A stretch of 64,000 nt of DNA from JBFWMG01 sp050251715. GTDB taxonomy: Bacteria; Desulfobacterota; Desulfovibrionia; Desulfovibrionales; Desulfovibrionaceae. This document shows positions 1 to 8,135 of the stretch, one piece after another. A program made the translations under genes and the position numbers. Numbering within the stretch: position 1 is the first letter of the stretch; each line of letters begins with the position of its first letter. Below the pieces are notes generated by a model. That model worked only from the letters and a program-made list of their open reading frames with translations, was not told the DNA's origin and made no database searches. Location of the stretch: positions 40,369 through 104,368 of the forward strand of contig JBFWMG010000011.1 of the NCBI GenBank assembly GCA_050251715.1, given 5' to 3'.

Positions 1-769
1 CCACGTCCACGCCCACGAAGAGATGACGCAGCATGAAAAACAGGCCGAGCAGGAAGCCGAACACGGCGAAACACCCGCCCAGCAGGGATGCGGCGCGCAG
101 CGGGAAGACGGAAAAGCCGGTGAGGTGCTTGCTCCACACCTTGATGGAACGCCACAACGTATAGGTGCTGGCGCCGCTGAAGCGCTGGTGGTGGGGCAGG
201 TCTATCTGCCCCAGATGCGAGGTGGTGGCCATGAGCTGGCCGTCCACATACGGGTATGGCCCCTGGTAGCGGCACAGGTCGCGGACCACGTCGCCGCGCA
301 TGATCTTGAAGGGAGACAGGTAGATGTGGCGGGGTTTGTCCACCAGCACCTCGGCCATCTTGCCGTTCAGCCAGCTGCCCCAGTTCTTCCACCCCTTGTG
401 CTGGCGGCTCTCGAAATTGGCGAAGCAGACATCGTGGTTGCCCGCCACGCAGGCCTGGTGGAGCGCCTCGATATCCTCGGGCGCGTGTTGCAGGTCGTCG
501 TCCATGATGACCACGAAATCGCCGGTGGCCAGGCGCAACCCGGCCATGAGCGCGTTGTCCTGCCCGGAGTTGCGGCGCAAATCCACGCCCAGGATGACGC
601 CGTTGGCCACGGTGAGCGTGGAGATGGTCCGCCAGCTCGCATCGCGGCTGCCGTCGTTGACCAGGATGAGTTCATAGCCGGGCCGGACCGAGGCGTCGAT
701 GCGCCGGACGAGTTCGCGCAGGCAATCCGCGCTGTTGTAGACCGGGACGACGATACTGATTTCCGGCAC
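1..769 (-). CDS. Family 2 glycosyltransferase, membrane-anchored type (C-terminus cut by window edge)
   Basis: Partial gene running off the left edge; 256 residues are visible. It starts at a GTG preceded by GGAG about 8 bases upstream. The N-terminus ISIVVPVYN (residues 4-12) is the nucleotide-sugar binding start of GT-A fold family 2 enzymes, and DDDLQ near residue 91 is the metal/donor DxD region. From about residue 215 the chain turns hydrophobic, as in the polyprenyl-phosphate glycosyltransferases (DPM1/ArnC/GtrB type), which carry C-terminal membrane helices. Such enzymes move a sugar from a nucleotide donor to a lipid phosphate or surface glycan. The sugar cannot be read from the sequence, and no partner genes are visible. 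Confidence 0.85.
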   Translation of the reverse strand, partial: MPEISIVVPVYNSADCLRELVRRIDASVRPGYELILVNDGSRDASWRTISTLTVANGVILGVDLRRNSGQDNALMAGLRLATGDFVVIMDDDLQHAPEDIEALHQACVAGNHDVCFANFESRQHKGWKNWGSWLNGKMAEVLVDKPRHIYLSPFKIMRGDVVRDLCRYQGPYPYVDGQLMATTSHLGQIDLPHHQRFSGASTYTLWRSIKVWSKHLTGFSVFPLRAASLLGGCFAVFGFLLGLFFMLRHLFVGVDV

Positions 770-967
770 GGGAGACGCTCCGGTTGGGGTGGAGGGACGA
801 TTCCTTTTCCGTGGCGAAGTATGCCGCCCAAGGCCGGGCGCTGTCAATGCGGACAGCGGTTGAACCTGCCTTGAGCGGGCCATGCGCGCGCTTTTGTCTC
901 GACCGCCGCCGGACGATTTGGCATGGTCGCCACAGGCGGGCGCAACCAGCCCGCCAGGGAACCGCAC

Positions 968-1834
968 ATGGAACACGAAGGGCTTGTCATACGCCCGCCC
1001 AGCGAGGCGGACAGCATCCTGTTGCAGGTCACGACGGGGTGTTCGCACAACAAGTGCACCTTTTGCGGCGCGTACAAGGACAAGCGGTTCCGCATCAAGA
1101 GCGACGCGGAAATCGCGCGCGACCTCGACTTCGCGGCGCAGTGGTGCACGCGCCAGCGCCGCCTGTTCCTGTGCGACGGCGACGCGCTGGTCATCCCGCA
1201 GCAGCGGCTCGTGCCGCTGCTCGCGGCCATCCGCCAGCGGCTGCCCTGGGTCACGCGGGTGGCCACCTACGCCAGCGCCAAGGCCGTGGCGCTGAAGGAC
1301 GACACGGCACTGCGCGAACTGCGCGAGGCGGGGCTGTCGCTGGCGTACATGGGGCTCGAATCAGGGGACGACGCCACGCTGGCCGCCGTGGGCAAGAAGG
1401 GCGACTCGGGCTTCATCGTGGCGCAGGCCGGGCGGCTCAAGGCTGCGGGGTTCAAGATCAATGTCACCGTGCTGCTGGGACTGGCGGGCCGCGAGGGCTC
1501 GCGGCGGCACGCCGCAGCCACGGGCCGGGCGCTCACGGCCATGCAGCCGGAGCAGGCGGCGGCCCTGTCGCTCATGCTCATTCCCGGCACGCCGCTGCAC
1601 GCCGACTGGGAGGCAGGGCGTTTTGAGCAGCTTTCGCCGGACGAACTGTTGCTGGAGTTGCGGGGAATCCTGGAGCACACGGACATGACCGGGCTGTTCT
1701 TCGCCAACCACGCGTCCAACTACCTGCCGGTGCGCTGCCGGTTGCCGCGCGACAAGGCCGACGTGCTGGCGCGCATCGACGCGGCGCTGGCGGGCGTGGT
1801 GGCCCTGCGCCCGGAATGGTCGCGGCGGCTCTAG
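968..1834 (+). CDS. Radical SAM protein (YgiQ/COG1032-like, B12-free)
   Basis: A 288-residue protein. I chose the ATG at 968 because AGGGA lies about 9 bases upstream and the family start (GLVIRPPSEADSILLQ) follows directly; an in-frame ATG at 923 is less likely. The sequence TTGCSHNKCTFCGAYK holds three cysteines at 25, 30 and 33, a Cx4Cx2C spacing typical of this subgroup rather than the usual Cx3Cx2C. They should hold the SAM-binding 4Fe-4S cluster. Downstream come a GLESGDD SAM-binding segment and the TIM-barrel strands. There is no extra Fe-S or B12 domain. The substrate is unknown. The gene stands alone, convergent with nothing, and is followed by a GC-rich tandem repeat. Confidence 0.85.
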   Translation: MEHEGLVIRPPSEADSILLQVTTGCSHNKCTFCGAYKDKRFRIKSDAEIARDLDFAAQWCTRQRRLFLCDGDALVIPQQRLVPLLAAIRQRLPWVTRVATYASAKAVALKDDTALRELREAGLSLAYMGLESGDDATLAAVGKKGDSGFIVAQAGRLKAAGFKINVTVLLGLAGREGSRRHAAATGRALTAMQPEQAAALSLMLIPGTPLHADWEAGRFEQLSPDELLLELRGILEHTDMTGLFFANHASNYLPVRCRLPRDKADVLARIDAALAGVVALRPEWSRRL

Positions 1835-1872
1835 CGCCCTCCCTGTCCCCGCGCCGCCGCGCCGCCCCTCCC

Positions 1873-1965
1873 CGTCCTCGCGCCGCCGCGCCGCCGCGTC
1901 ATCCGTCCTCGCGCCGCCGCGCCGCCGCGTCATCCGTCCTCGCGCCGCCGCGCCGCCGCGTCATC
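1873..1965. repeat. Tandem repeat, three perfect 31-bp units
   Basis: Copies at 1873-1903, 1904-1934 and 1935-1965 are identical; each starts CGTCCTCGCG and ends CGTCATC. A degenerate fourth start follows at 1966 and a partial copy precedes. The unit is not a multiple of three, so it is not coding. The interior is CCG/CGC-rich and could form slipped or hairpin structures. Confidence 0.95.
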
Positions 1966-2052
1966 CGTCCATGGGGCGCCACCCTGCACAAAGCGTCCTC
2001 TCCCAAGTGGTTTTCATTCCAACCATCTGCCTGAGTTGAAAAAATATTCCTA

Positions 2053-2105
2053 ATTTAACCAAACGGTTAAATATACCAATCGATTTTTGTTCCCTATAAA
2101 TCGAT
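2053..2105. promoter_or_regulatory. Paired palindromes in an AT-rich island upstream of the capsid gene
   Basis: Two perfect inverted repeats lie 6 bp apart. The first (2053-2072) is ATTTAACC-4-GGTTAAAT. The second (2079-2105) is ATCGATTT-11-AAATCGAT, with TATAAA at 2095-2100 inside it. In a 65-70% GC chromosome this island stands out and looks like an operator/promoter or a recombination site. No regulator gene is adjacent. Confidence 0.45.
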
Positions 2106-2487
2106 CTTGCCTCTTACATGGCGCATACTTCTTGCGCTATAACGCCTTCACCAACGCGGCGCTTCCGATCTTCGGGACCGGCCGCGCGGGAGGCGCGCCA
2201 CGGCCCACGGGCCAATGCTCCGCCACACGCCCTCCCTCCGCATCCTCCGGCCCGGCACAGGCCGTGGACACCCTCGCACCCCAGGCGCACACGGCGCTCG
2301 GCGCGCCCCTGGCGACGCACACCCGCATCCGGCAACGGGGTCTTGCCCCACGCCCAACGCGGCGCGTCCGCCCTGTGGAGCACCGCGCCAGCCGCACCAC
2401 GGCCCCCGCCACACCGCGCCCACGCGAGGCCCGCGCCGCCCCCCGGACACCCGGCCATCCATCAACCGCATTCAAAAGGAGAAAACC

Positions 2488-3318
2488 ATGTCCACCAGCA
2501 TTGATCTGGCATTTGTGGAGAAATACGCGGACACCGTGCACATGGCCTACCAGCAGCACGGATCCAAGCTGCGCAACACCGTGCGCGTGAAGGACAATGT
2601 CCAGGGCGCCACGGTCAAGTTCCAGAAGGTCGGCAAGGGCATGGCGGGCAAAAAGACCCGCCACGGCAACGTGCCGCTCATGAACGTGGACCATTCCACG
2701 GTCACCGCCACCATGGAAGACTGGTACGGCGCGGACTACTGCGACATGCTCGACGAGGTGAAGATCAACTTCGACGAAGTGCGCGTCATTGCCGACGCGG
2801 GCGCGTTCGCCGTGGGCCGCAAGATCGACGCCCTTCTGTTGACCGCCATGGCCGCCACCTCCAACGCGGTGGAAGAGGCCGCCTCGGGCCTGAACAAGGC
2901 CAAGATCACCGAGGCCGTGCAGCGCATGAACGAAAACGACGTGCCCGACGACGGCGGCCGCTTCTGCGTGGTGGGCGCGCACCAGTGGGAAGAGCTCATG
3001 CACATCACCGAGTTCGCCAGCGCGGACTTTGTGGGCGACCAGCTGCCCTTTCTCAAGGGCACCGAGTCCAAGCTGTGGCGCGGCATCACCTGGCTGTTCC
3101 ACTCCGGCCTGCCGCTGTCCGGCGGCACGCGCACCTGCTTCATGTACCACAAGAACGCCATCGGCCTGGGCGAGGCCAAGCAGATGAAGGCGTACATCGA
3201 CTGGGTGCCGGAAAAGGCCGCCCACCTCATCAACCATTGCCTGTCCGCTGGCGCGGTGCTCATCGACCCCAACGGGTGCGTGGAAATCGCCTGCGACGAC
3301 GACGCGGCCCTGAGCTAG
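2488..3318 (+). CDS. Major capsid protein (podovirus-type, Phage_capsid_2-like)
   Basis: A 276-residue protein. AAGGAG at 2476-2481 sits 6 bases before the ATG. The order of features matches podoviral capsid proteins: an N-terminal QQHGSKLRNTVRVKDN stretch, KKTRHGNVPLMN near residue 57, then a DYCDMLDEVKINFD motif, the AVGRKIDALLL helix, a RFCVVGAHQWEELM strand and a C-terminal GCVEIACDDD. Family members assemble the HK97-fold icosahedral shell. The C-terminus reads as a natural family end, yet the TAG stop is itself the first TAG of a 107-bp palindromic repeat. No portal, scaffold or terminase gene is adjacent, so the protein is either a relic or part of a reduced particle. Confidence 0.8.
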   Translation: MSTSIDLAFVEKYADTVHMAYQQHGSKLRNTVRVKDNVQGATVKFQKVGKGMAGKKTRHGNVPLMNVDHSTVTATMEDWYGADYCDMLDEVKINFDEVRVIADAGAFAVGRKIDALLLTAMAATSNAVEEAASGLNKAKITEAVQRMNENDVPDDGGRFCVVGAHQWEELMHITEFASADFVGDQLPFLKGTESKLWRGITWLFHSGLPLSGGTRTCFMYHKNAIGLGEAKQMKAYIDWVPEKAAHLINHCLSAGAVLIDPNGCVEIACDDDAALS

Positions 3319-3421
3319 CGCATTTTCACATTGAAACAATGTGGCGATTTGAAATAATGAAGCATTATTTCAATACAATGCACAAGAGCATCTAAACTTT
3401 TTCAACGTTACGATGCTCTAG
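3315..3421 (-). repeat. 107-bp triple-hairpin repeat, copy A (inverted relative to the others)
   Basis: Both ends are CTAG. The left CTAG contains the capsid stop codon (TAG 3316-3318). Read on the minus strand it carries, in order, the stem AGAGCATC/GATGCTCT region, the stem TTGAAATAATG/CATTATTTCAA, and the stem CACATTG/CAATGTG (loop AAA on the plus strand, 3327-3343). Related copies lie at 45816, 48277 and 57666. The ends form imperfect terminal inverted repeats. Confidence 0.9.
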
Positions 3422-3527
3422 TCCGCACAACGCCGCAGGGCGGCGGGAAGGCCGGGGCTCCCATCCTTCCGCCTTTGCCCGCCCGCCGCCCGCCCCCCCC
3501 TCATCACCCCACACAAGGAGAACCACC

Positions 3528-3776
3528 ATGGCCTATTCCCTGAACACCATGCGGCTCATGGGCGGCGTGCCCGGCCAGCAGCTCTTCCTCTACCGCACCG
3601 CCGACGACGCGGCCACGGCCTCGGCCTCGGGCTATTTTGACAGCGCGGTCCTGGAATACAACCTGTCCACCGGCGACATCATCCTGTGCGTCACCGGTTT
3701 TGGAACCGCCAACGTGCTCGACGCCCTGGTGGCCACGGTCACCGACGGCGTGGTGACCACGGCGCTCTTGTCGTAA
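3528..3776 (+). CDS. Small phage head-associated protein (decoration or head-fibre candidate)
   Basis: An 82-residue protein with AAGGAG at 3515-3520 ahead of its ATG. It has no cysteine pair, signal or membrane segment. The composition (GYFDSAVLEYNLSTGDIIL, then short beta-strand-like segments ending VVTTALL) resembles the small proteins that follow the capsid gene in many podovirus genomes, where they are thought to decorate the head or act as head fibres. The assignment rests mainly on position between the capsid and adaptor genes. No catalytic function is suggested. Confidence 0.55.
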   Translation: MAYSLNTMRLMGGVPGQQLFLYRTADDAATASASGYFDSAVLEYNLSTGDIILCVTGFGTANVLDALVATVTDGVVTTALLS

Positions 3777-4228
3777 CCCCCCCTCGCGCGGTGCGCCCGT
3801 TGTGAACGGGCGTCCCGCGCGCATACCGGGAGCACCAGGAAGGGGGACGGGGCGGCGCGGCAGTGGAAGGCCCGCCGCCCCCACGGCCCAACGGGAACCG
3901 GCAAGGCCGGACACCGACACCAGCGCGCCTTGTGCGCCGGATCCCACACCGCCACCCCCTTCCCGCCCCGCCCGCGTTGTCCGCGATCCGGCGCAGGCCC
4001 GCCAAGGGGCGCATCCGGCCATGCGTGGCCAGGTTCTGAATGGCCGGACACGCCCCGCGCGTGGGCATGTGCAGGCACACGCCGCCCCTCTGGCGCGCAC
4101 GCACCGTCACGGCAGGCCGCATGGCGGCCCTGGCGGCGCGGCGAACCGGTACGCGCGGCACCCGCCACCCGGCCCGCGCGGCGCGGGCGGGGCGCTCCCG
4201 ACCAACCCACTTCCGCCAAGGAGTTGTC
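3777..4228. other. Gene-free spacer in the phage island with a strong GC hairpin
   Basis: About 450 bp without a gene, unusually long for a morphogenesis cluster. Directly after the small head gene lies a hairpin at 3785-3821: CGCGCGG pairs with CCGCGCG and, inside it, GCGCCCGTT pairs with AACGGGCGT around a GTG loop. There is no T-run, so it is not a classic terminator. The rest is featureless GC-rich sequence, possibly the scar of deleted genes. Confidence 0.6.
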
Positions 4229-4810
4229 ATGGCCACATCCGTCATCGAGATCTGCAACAACGCCCTGCTCGACCTGGGCGAGGACACCATCGCCTCGCTG
4301 GCCGACGACACCAAGCAGGCGCGGCTGTGCAACCAGCGCTGGCCCGGCGTGCGCGACGCCGTGCTGCGCGCCCACCCCTGGAACTGCTGCATGCGCCAGG
4401 CCGAGCTGGCCGCGTCCGCCGAGGCTCCGGCCTGGAAATGGGCCTGCCAATACCCGCTGCCCGCCGACTTCCTGCGCATCATCGCACTGTCGTCCGCCGC
4501 AGGCCAGGACATCCGGGACTGGGAGGTGCAGGGGCGCGCGGTGCTGTGCGACGAAAGCGCGCCCATCTACCTGTCCTACGTACGCCGCGAGACCGACCCG
4601 CAGCAATACGACGCGCTGCTGGCCGAAAGCCTGGCCGCGCGCATGAGCGCGGTGCTCGCCTACCCGCTCACCGGCTCCACCAGCCTGGCCGAGGCGCTGT
4701 GGCAGGCCTATCAGTCCAAGGTGACCGAGGCGCGCGGCGTGGACGCCCGCGAAGGATCAACCGGCGTGGTGCGCGCCACCAGCTGGCTGTCGGCCAAGCG
4801 CGGCGGCTAG
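4229..4810 (+). CDS. Tail tubular protein A / head-tail adaptor (T7 gp11-like)
   Basis: A 193-residue protein. The ATG at 4229 has AAGGAG at 4218-4223; a longer in-frame reading from 4040 covers only low-complexity GC sequence. The N-terminus is diagnostic for T7 gp11-type adaptors: IEICNNALLDLGEDTIASL, then KQARLCNQRWPGVRDAVLRAH followed by PWN (about residues 32-55). Later come a YPLPADFLRI turn and the AARMSAVLAYPLTGSTSLAEALW helix. In T7 this ring joins the portal to the tail nozzle. Here neither the portal (gp8) nor the nozzle (gp12) gene is present nearby. Confidence 0.75.
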   Translation: MATSVIEICNNALLDLGEDTIASLADDTKQARLCNQRWPGVRDAVLRAHPWNCCMRQAELAASAEAPAWKWACQYPLPADFLRIIALSSAAGQDIRDWEVQGRAVLCDESAPIYLSYVRRETDPQQYDALLAESLAARMSAVLAYPLTGSTSLAEALWQAYQSKVTEARGVDAREGSTGVVRATSWLSAKRGG

Positions 4811-4820
4811 GGAGGCGGCC

Positions 4821-5297
4821 ATGCCTGAAACATCCATCGAACCCTTCCGCCCCGAACATCTGACCCGGCTGTGCCCCCGCCCCGCAGCCAGGGCGAACAT
4901 GGCCTGGAGCGGCGATTTCGCCGCCCTGGCGCGGGCGTACGCCGCCAACGGCCCCGCCCTGACCCTGCGCCTGGACGGCGCAATCGCCGCATGCGGCGGC
5001 ATCTGCCTGTGCTGGCCCGGCATGGGCGAGGCCTGGTGCGTCACCTCGCCGCTGGTCGAGCGCCACCCCATCCGCTTTTGCAAGGAGGCCCGCAAGGCGC
5101 TCGCCCTGCTGGAACGCGCTACCCGCGCGCACCGGGTCCAGGCGCATGCCGAGGCTGCGGACCCCCGCGCCGGGCGCTGGCTCGCCTGGCTGGGCTTTGG
5201 CAACGAGGGCTTGTGCGAAGCATACGGCCCCCATCGGGAAAACGTCTATCGATACGCGAGGATACACGCATGCAATCAATCGCATCCACAGCCTTGA
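4821..5297 (+). CDS. T7 gp13-like virion protein (GNAT-like fold, DUF2833)
   Basis: A 158-residue protein starting 10 bp after the adaptor gene, with GGAGG just upstream. The core (ALTLRLDGAIAACGGICLCW, then a GEAWCVTSPLV segment, then KEARKALALLE and a C-terminal GRWLAWLGFGNEG) has the beta-alpha layout of GNAT acetyltransferases. It matches the small gp13 proteins of T7-like phages, which are needed for virion maturation but have no proven enzymatic activity. Six cysteines are present. The final 28 bases overlap the next gene, and gp13-gp14 order is preserved as in T7. Assignment is by pattern and position, moderate certainty. Confidence 0.6.
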   Translation: MPETSIEPFRPEHLTRLCPRPAARANMAWSGDFAALARAYAANGPALTLRLDGAIAACGGICLCWPGMGEAWCVTSPLVERHPIRFCKEARKALALLERATRAHRVQAHAEAADPRAGRWLAWLGFGNEGLCEAYGPHRENVYRYARIHACNQSHPQP

Positions 5298-5812
5298 GCA
5301 CGGGGCTGAACACCCTGACAAACGCCGCGGGAGGCATGGACTGGACCTCGGCGCTGGCCGGTGGCCTGTCGGACTCGATCACCTCCCAGGCCGCCCTGCG
5401 CCAAACCCAGAAACAACAGGAATACGACATCGAGACCGCGGCGGTCGAGGCCCAGGCCATTGAGGACGAGGCGCGCTACAACGCGGACAAGAGTTGGAAG
5501 GCGACCCAGAAGGAACTGGCGGATCTGCGCGACGAACAGCAGCGCAAGCGCGCCAAGCAGACCGCGTCCATGGGCAAGTCCGGCGTGCTGCTCACCTCGG
5601 GCTCGCCCCTGGCCGTGCTGGAAGGCACGGCCTACATGGACGAATTGGACACCCAGGAGCTGCGACAGGCAGGCAAGGACCAGGAAAAAGACATCCTGCG
5701 CGCGGGCGCGCTGTCGGCCAACAAACTGCGCGCGAACACGGCCAAGGCCTACGGCAACTACGACCAGGCGCTCAACCTGCTGACGCGCGGCGCGGGCGTG
5801 TACGGCAAATAG
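5270..5812 (+). CDS. Internal virion protein, T7 gp14-like coiled coil
   Basis: A 180-residue protein. Start at ATG 5270 with GAGG at 5258-5261, inside the end of the previous gene, so translation is probably coupled. After a short N-terminal segment the chain is a long charged helix, including QKQQEYDIETAAVEAQAIED and KELADLRDEQQRKRAKQ. It is followed by a small conserved SGVLLTSGSPLAVLEG turn and a second helix ending KLRANTAKAYGNYDQ. This resembles the internal core proteins (gp14 type) ejected early to extend the podoviral tail. The partner core proteins gp15 and gp16 are missing. Confidence 0.6.
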   Translation: MQSIASTALSTGLNTLTNAAGGMDWTSALAGGLSDSITSQAALRQTQKQQEYDIETAAVEAQAIEDEARYNADKSWKATQKELADLRDEQQRKRAKQTASMGKSGVLLTSGSPLAVLEGTAYMDELDTQELRQAGKDQEKDILRAGALSANKLRANTAKAYGNYDQALNLLTRGAGVYGK

Positions 5813-5858
5813 CCCGCCAGACACCGGCGCACCCCATCGCGCCGCCAAGGAGACCCCC

Positions 5859-8135
5859 ATGACCATTGCCGGACAGACCTCGAAGGTACGCTATGCCGGA
5901 AGCGACGCCTACACGTCGCCCAAGGCGTTCACCATCCCCTTCTACTTCGTCAAGGACGCGGACATCGCCGTGGTGCGCCGCGGCGCGGACGGCGGGGAAA
6001 CCGCCCTCACCCTCACCACCCACTACACCCTGTCCGGGGCGGGCGACCCGCAGGGCGGCGCCTGCACCCTGCTGGCCGCGCCGGCCACGGGCGAAACCCT
6101 GGTCATCTGCCGCGACCCGGCCATTGTGCAGGAGACCGACTACCAGGAAAACGACGCCTTTCCCGCCCAGACCCACGAGGCGGCCCTGGACCTTTTGACC
6201 ATGATCGACCAGGCCCAGGAGGAAAAGCTGGGCCGCGCCGTCAAATCCGCCATCTCGTCCGGCCTGGACAACCTGGAACTGCCCGTGGCCTCGCCCGGCG
6301 CGGCCCTGGTGTGGAACGCGGCGGGTGACGGGCTGGCCAACAGCGCCATCGGCGGCATCCCGGCCAGCGTGGCCGCCGCGGCGGCCAGCGTGGCGGACGC
6401 AGCCGCGCAGGCGGCCAAGGCCGCCCAGTGGGCGCAGGAGGCCGAGGACGTGGCCGTGGAGCCCGGCAAGTACAGCGCCTATCACTGGGCGCGCCAGGCC
6501 CGCGCCATTGCCGAGGACGGCCTGGACGCCTACCGCACGCCCGCGCCGCAGCTTTTGGGCGCGGCCACGCAGACAGAATACCTGGACGCGGTGGTGACCA
6601 TCGCCAACCACGACGCGGACGCGGCCTATGCCGTGGACGTGACGGGCGGCACGTTTGCGCGCGACGGCAACGCCATCACCTGGACCATGCCCGCCGTGGC
6701 TGCGGACACGGACCACATGCTGGCCGTGTTCGCCACCCGGCCCGGCGAACTGCGCTCGGAAACAACGGAACACTGGATCACGGTCGTGGCCATCCCCATC
6801 GTGTCCGACGACACCGTGCTCTTTGGCGCGGACACCGTGGCTGCGGACTGGCCGTGGGCCTTGAGCGCGGCGGCGTACAGCGACACCGAGTCCCAGGACG
6901 CGGAAGAGACGGACTGGCTGACCGTGCAGACGGCTGTGGACCTGGCCCTGACCAGCCTGACCGTGGACGGCGCCAGCACCGTGTCCAGCCTGGTGCTTTC
7001 CGGGGCAGCCATCACCGAGGGTGACTACCTTCTGGTCAACGATGGTGCCCTCGGCACCGACCTGGAGGCCATCCAGGTGGGGTCTGTTACCGGAACCGGC
7101 CCCTACACCTGCGCCATCTCCCCGGCACTGGTCGCCGTCCCGGACGCGGTGTTCCACGTCGGCGCCACGGAACCCGTGCTCATGCTCGCCACGGGCAACG
7201 ACGGCGAGACGCTGCACCCGGAACTCGACCTGACATTTGAGAGTGCGACCACAACCTCGGTGGTGGTCTCTTCGGACACACAACTCGCTGTTCTCAACGC
7301 CTACGCCAGCAACGCCAACAGTGCGTTCTACGTGACCGTGGACGGCAGCCCGGTTGAGATCGTACCCACCCTGATCGAAGAGGACACGATTGGAGGCGAT
7401 ACCGGAACGGATGAAGTCTATGATGGCTCCGGTGATGGGTTTGCCTATGACACGTATCTTGCCGACGCCGTGAACATGCGCAGCCGCATTGCGGCGGACT
7501 TCTTCCCCATGAGAGTCACGAAAATCAAGGTGGCGTTCCAGGCGAACAGCACCACCACCTATCAGAACGTGTATGTCGGCAACGCAACCGCCGCCGCCAA
7601 CAGCCTGTCGTTCGACGCCGCGCCGACACACTTCCTGTTCAGTGGCGTCAACAGCGCATCCATCGGGACAACGCCCGTCTACACCGACCTGACGGACGTG
7701 AACCTTGATCCGGCCAAGCCCATCGTTGTGGCTGCGTATGTGGGCGGTACTCCAAATCGTTACGCCAAGTCCGGATGGGACTACAACCGCGTGACGGATG
7801 TGGACAACGATGTACTGGAAACATCCATTGCGGGAACGGGGAACGGCAAGGTCGTGTTCGCCAAGATATACGTGGAGATGGAGGACGCATCCACATACGA
7901 ATACACCCTGACCATCCCGGAACAGGCCGCCGCGCCCACGGCCATTGCCAAGAAGACGTGCTTTGCGGCCACGGCCACCGCTGGCTACGAAAACCAGGGC
8001 AACGGCGTGGTGCGCGTGACGAGCGGGGAAACGGACATTCTGGAGGGGTTCCGCGCCGTGGCCATGGGCGTGTCCGGCCTGGGCGGCGCGGGCATTGACG
8101 CGGGCCGCATCAACCTGTGGAAGGAGGAAGCATAA
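5859..8135 (+). CDS. Phage tail fibre with T7 gp17-type N-terminal anchor
   Basis: A 758-residue protein with AAGGAG before the ATG. Residues 1-110 form the T7-fibre attachment domain: YTSPKAFTIPFYFVKDADIAVV, LTTHYTLSGAGDPQGG, then the highly conserved ETDYQENDAFPAQTHEAALD and LLTMIDQAQEEKLGRAVK. Residues around 150-210 are an Ala-rich coiled-coil shaft ending in an EPGKYSAYHWARQA motif common to fibre shafts. The remaining 550 residues are beta-rich and presumably form the receptor-binding part. The last bases contain the ribosome-binding site of the next gene. It is intact with no frameshift, which argues against simple decay. Confidence 0.85.
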   Translation: MTIAGQTSKVRYAGSDAYTSPKAFTIPFYFVKDADIAVVRRGADGGETALTLTTHYTLSGAGDPQGGACTLLAAPATGETLVICRDPAIVQETDYQENDAFPAQTHEAALDLLTMIDQAQEEKLGRAVKSAISSGLDNLELPVASPGAALVWNAAGDGLANSAIGGIPASVAAAAASVADAAAQAAKAAQWAQEAEDVAVEPGKYSAYHWARQARAIAEDGLDAYRTPAPQLLGAATQTEYLDAVVTIANHDADAAYAVDVTGGTFARDGNAITWTMPAVAADTDHMLAVFATRPGELRSETTEHWITVVAIPIVSDDTVLFGADTVAADWPWALSAAAYSDTESQDAEETDWLTVQTAVDLALTSLTVDGASTVSSLVLSGAAITEGDYLLVNDGALGTDLEAIQVGSVTGTGPYTCAISPALVAVPDAVFHVGATEPVLMLATGNDGETLHPELDLTFESATTTSVVVSSDTQLAVLNAYASNANSAFYVTVDGSPVEIVPTLIEEDTIGGDTGTDEVYDGSGDGFAYDTYLADAVNMRSRIAADFFPMRVTKIKVAFQANSTTTYQNVYVGNATAAANSLSFDAAPTHFLFSGVNSASIGTTPVYTDLTDVNLDPAKPIVVAAYVGGTPNRYAKSGWDYNRVTDVDNDVLETSIAGTGNGKVVFAKIYVEMEDASTYEYTLTIPEQAAAPTAIAKKTCFAATATAGYENQGNGVVRVTSGETDILEGFRAVAMGVSGLGGAGIDAGRINLWKEEA

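Larger units (their letters stand above)
1835..2487. other. Gene-free stretch: GC-rich tandem repeat, AT-rich island, then GC-rich spacer
   Basis: No credible gene. It opens with a 31-bp tandem repeat (1873-1965), then passes into a sharply AT-rich island (about 2036-2110) with two perfect palindromes, then into about 370 bp of very GC-rich sequence up to the capsid ribosome-binding site. Reading frames here are long only because of GC bias and show no domain. It may be the eroded left flank of the phage-gene island. Confidence 0.7.

Noticed and set aside
1816..2034. Arg/Pro/Ala-rich plus-strand frame over the 31-bp repeats.
   Set aside because: The repeat unit is not a multiple of three and the frame covers only repeat sequence.
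2161..2172. GCTTCCGATCTT resembles the end of Illumina adapters (CTCTTCCGATCT).
   Set aside because: Only about 10 identical bases in a row with a mismatch just before, and no further adapter sequence on either side. Chance is the simpler reading, though the nearby composition change makes a read check worthwhile.
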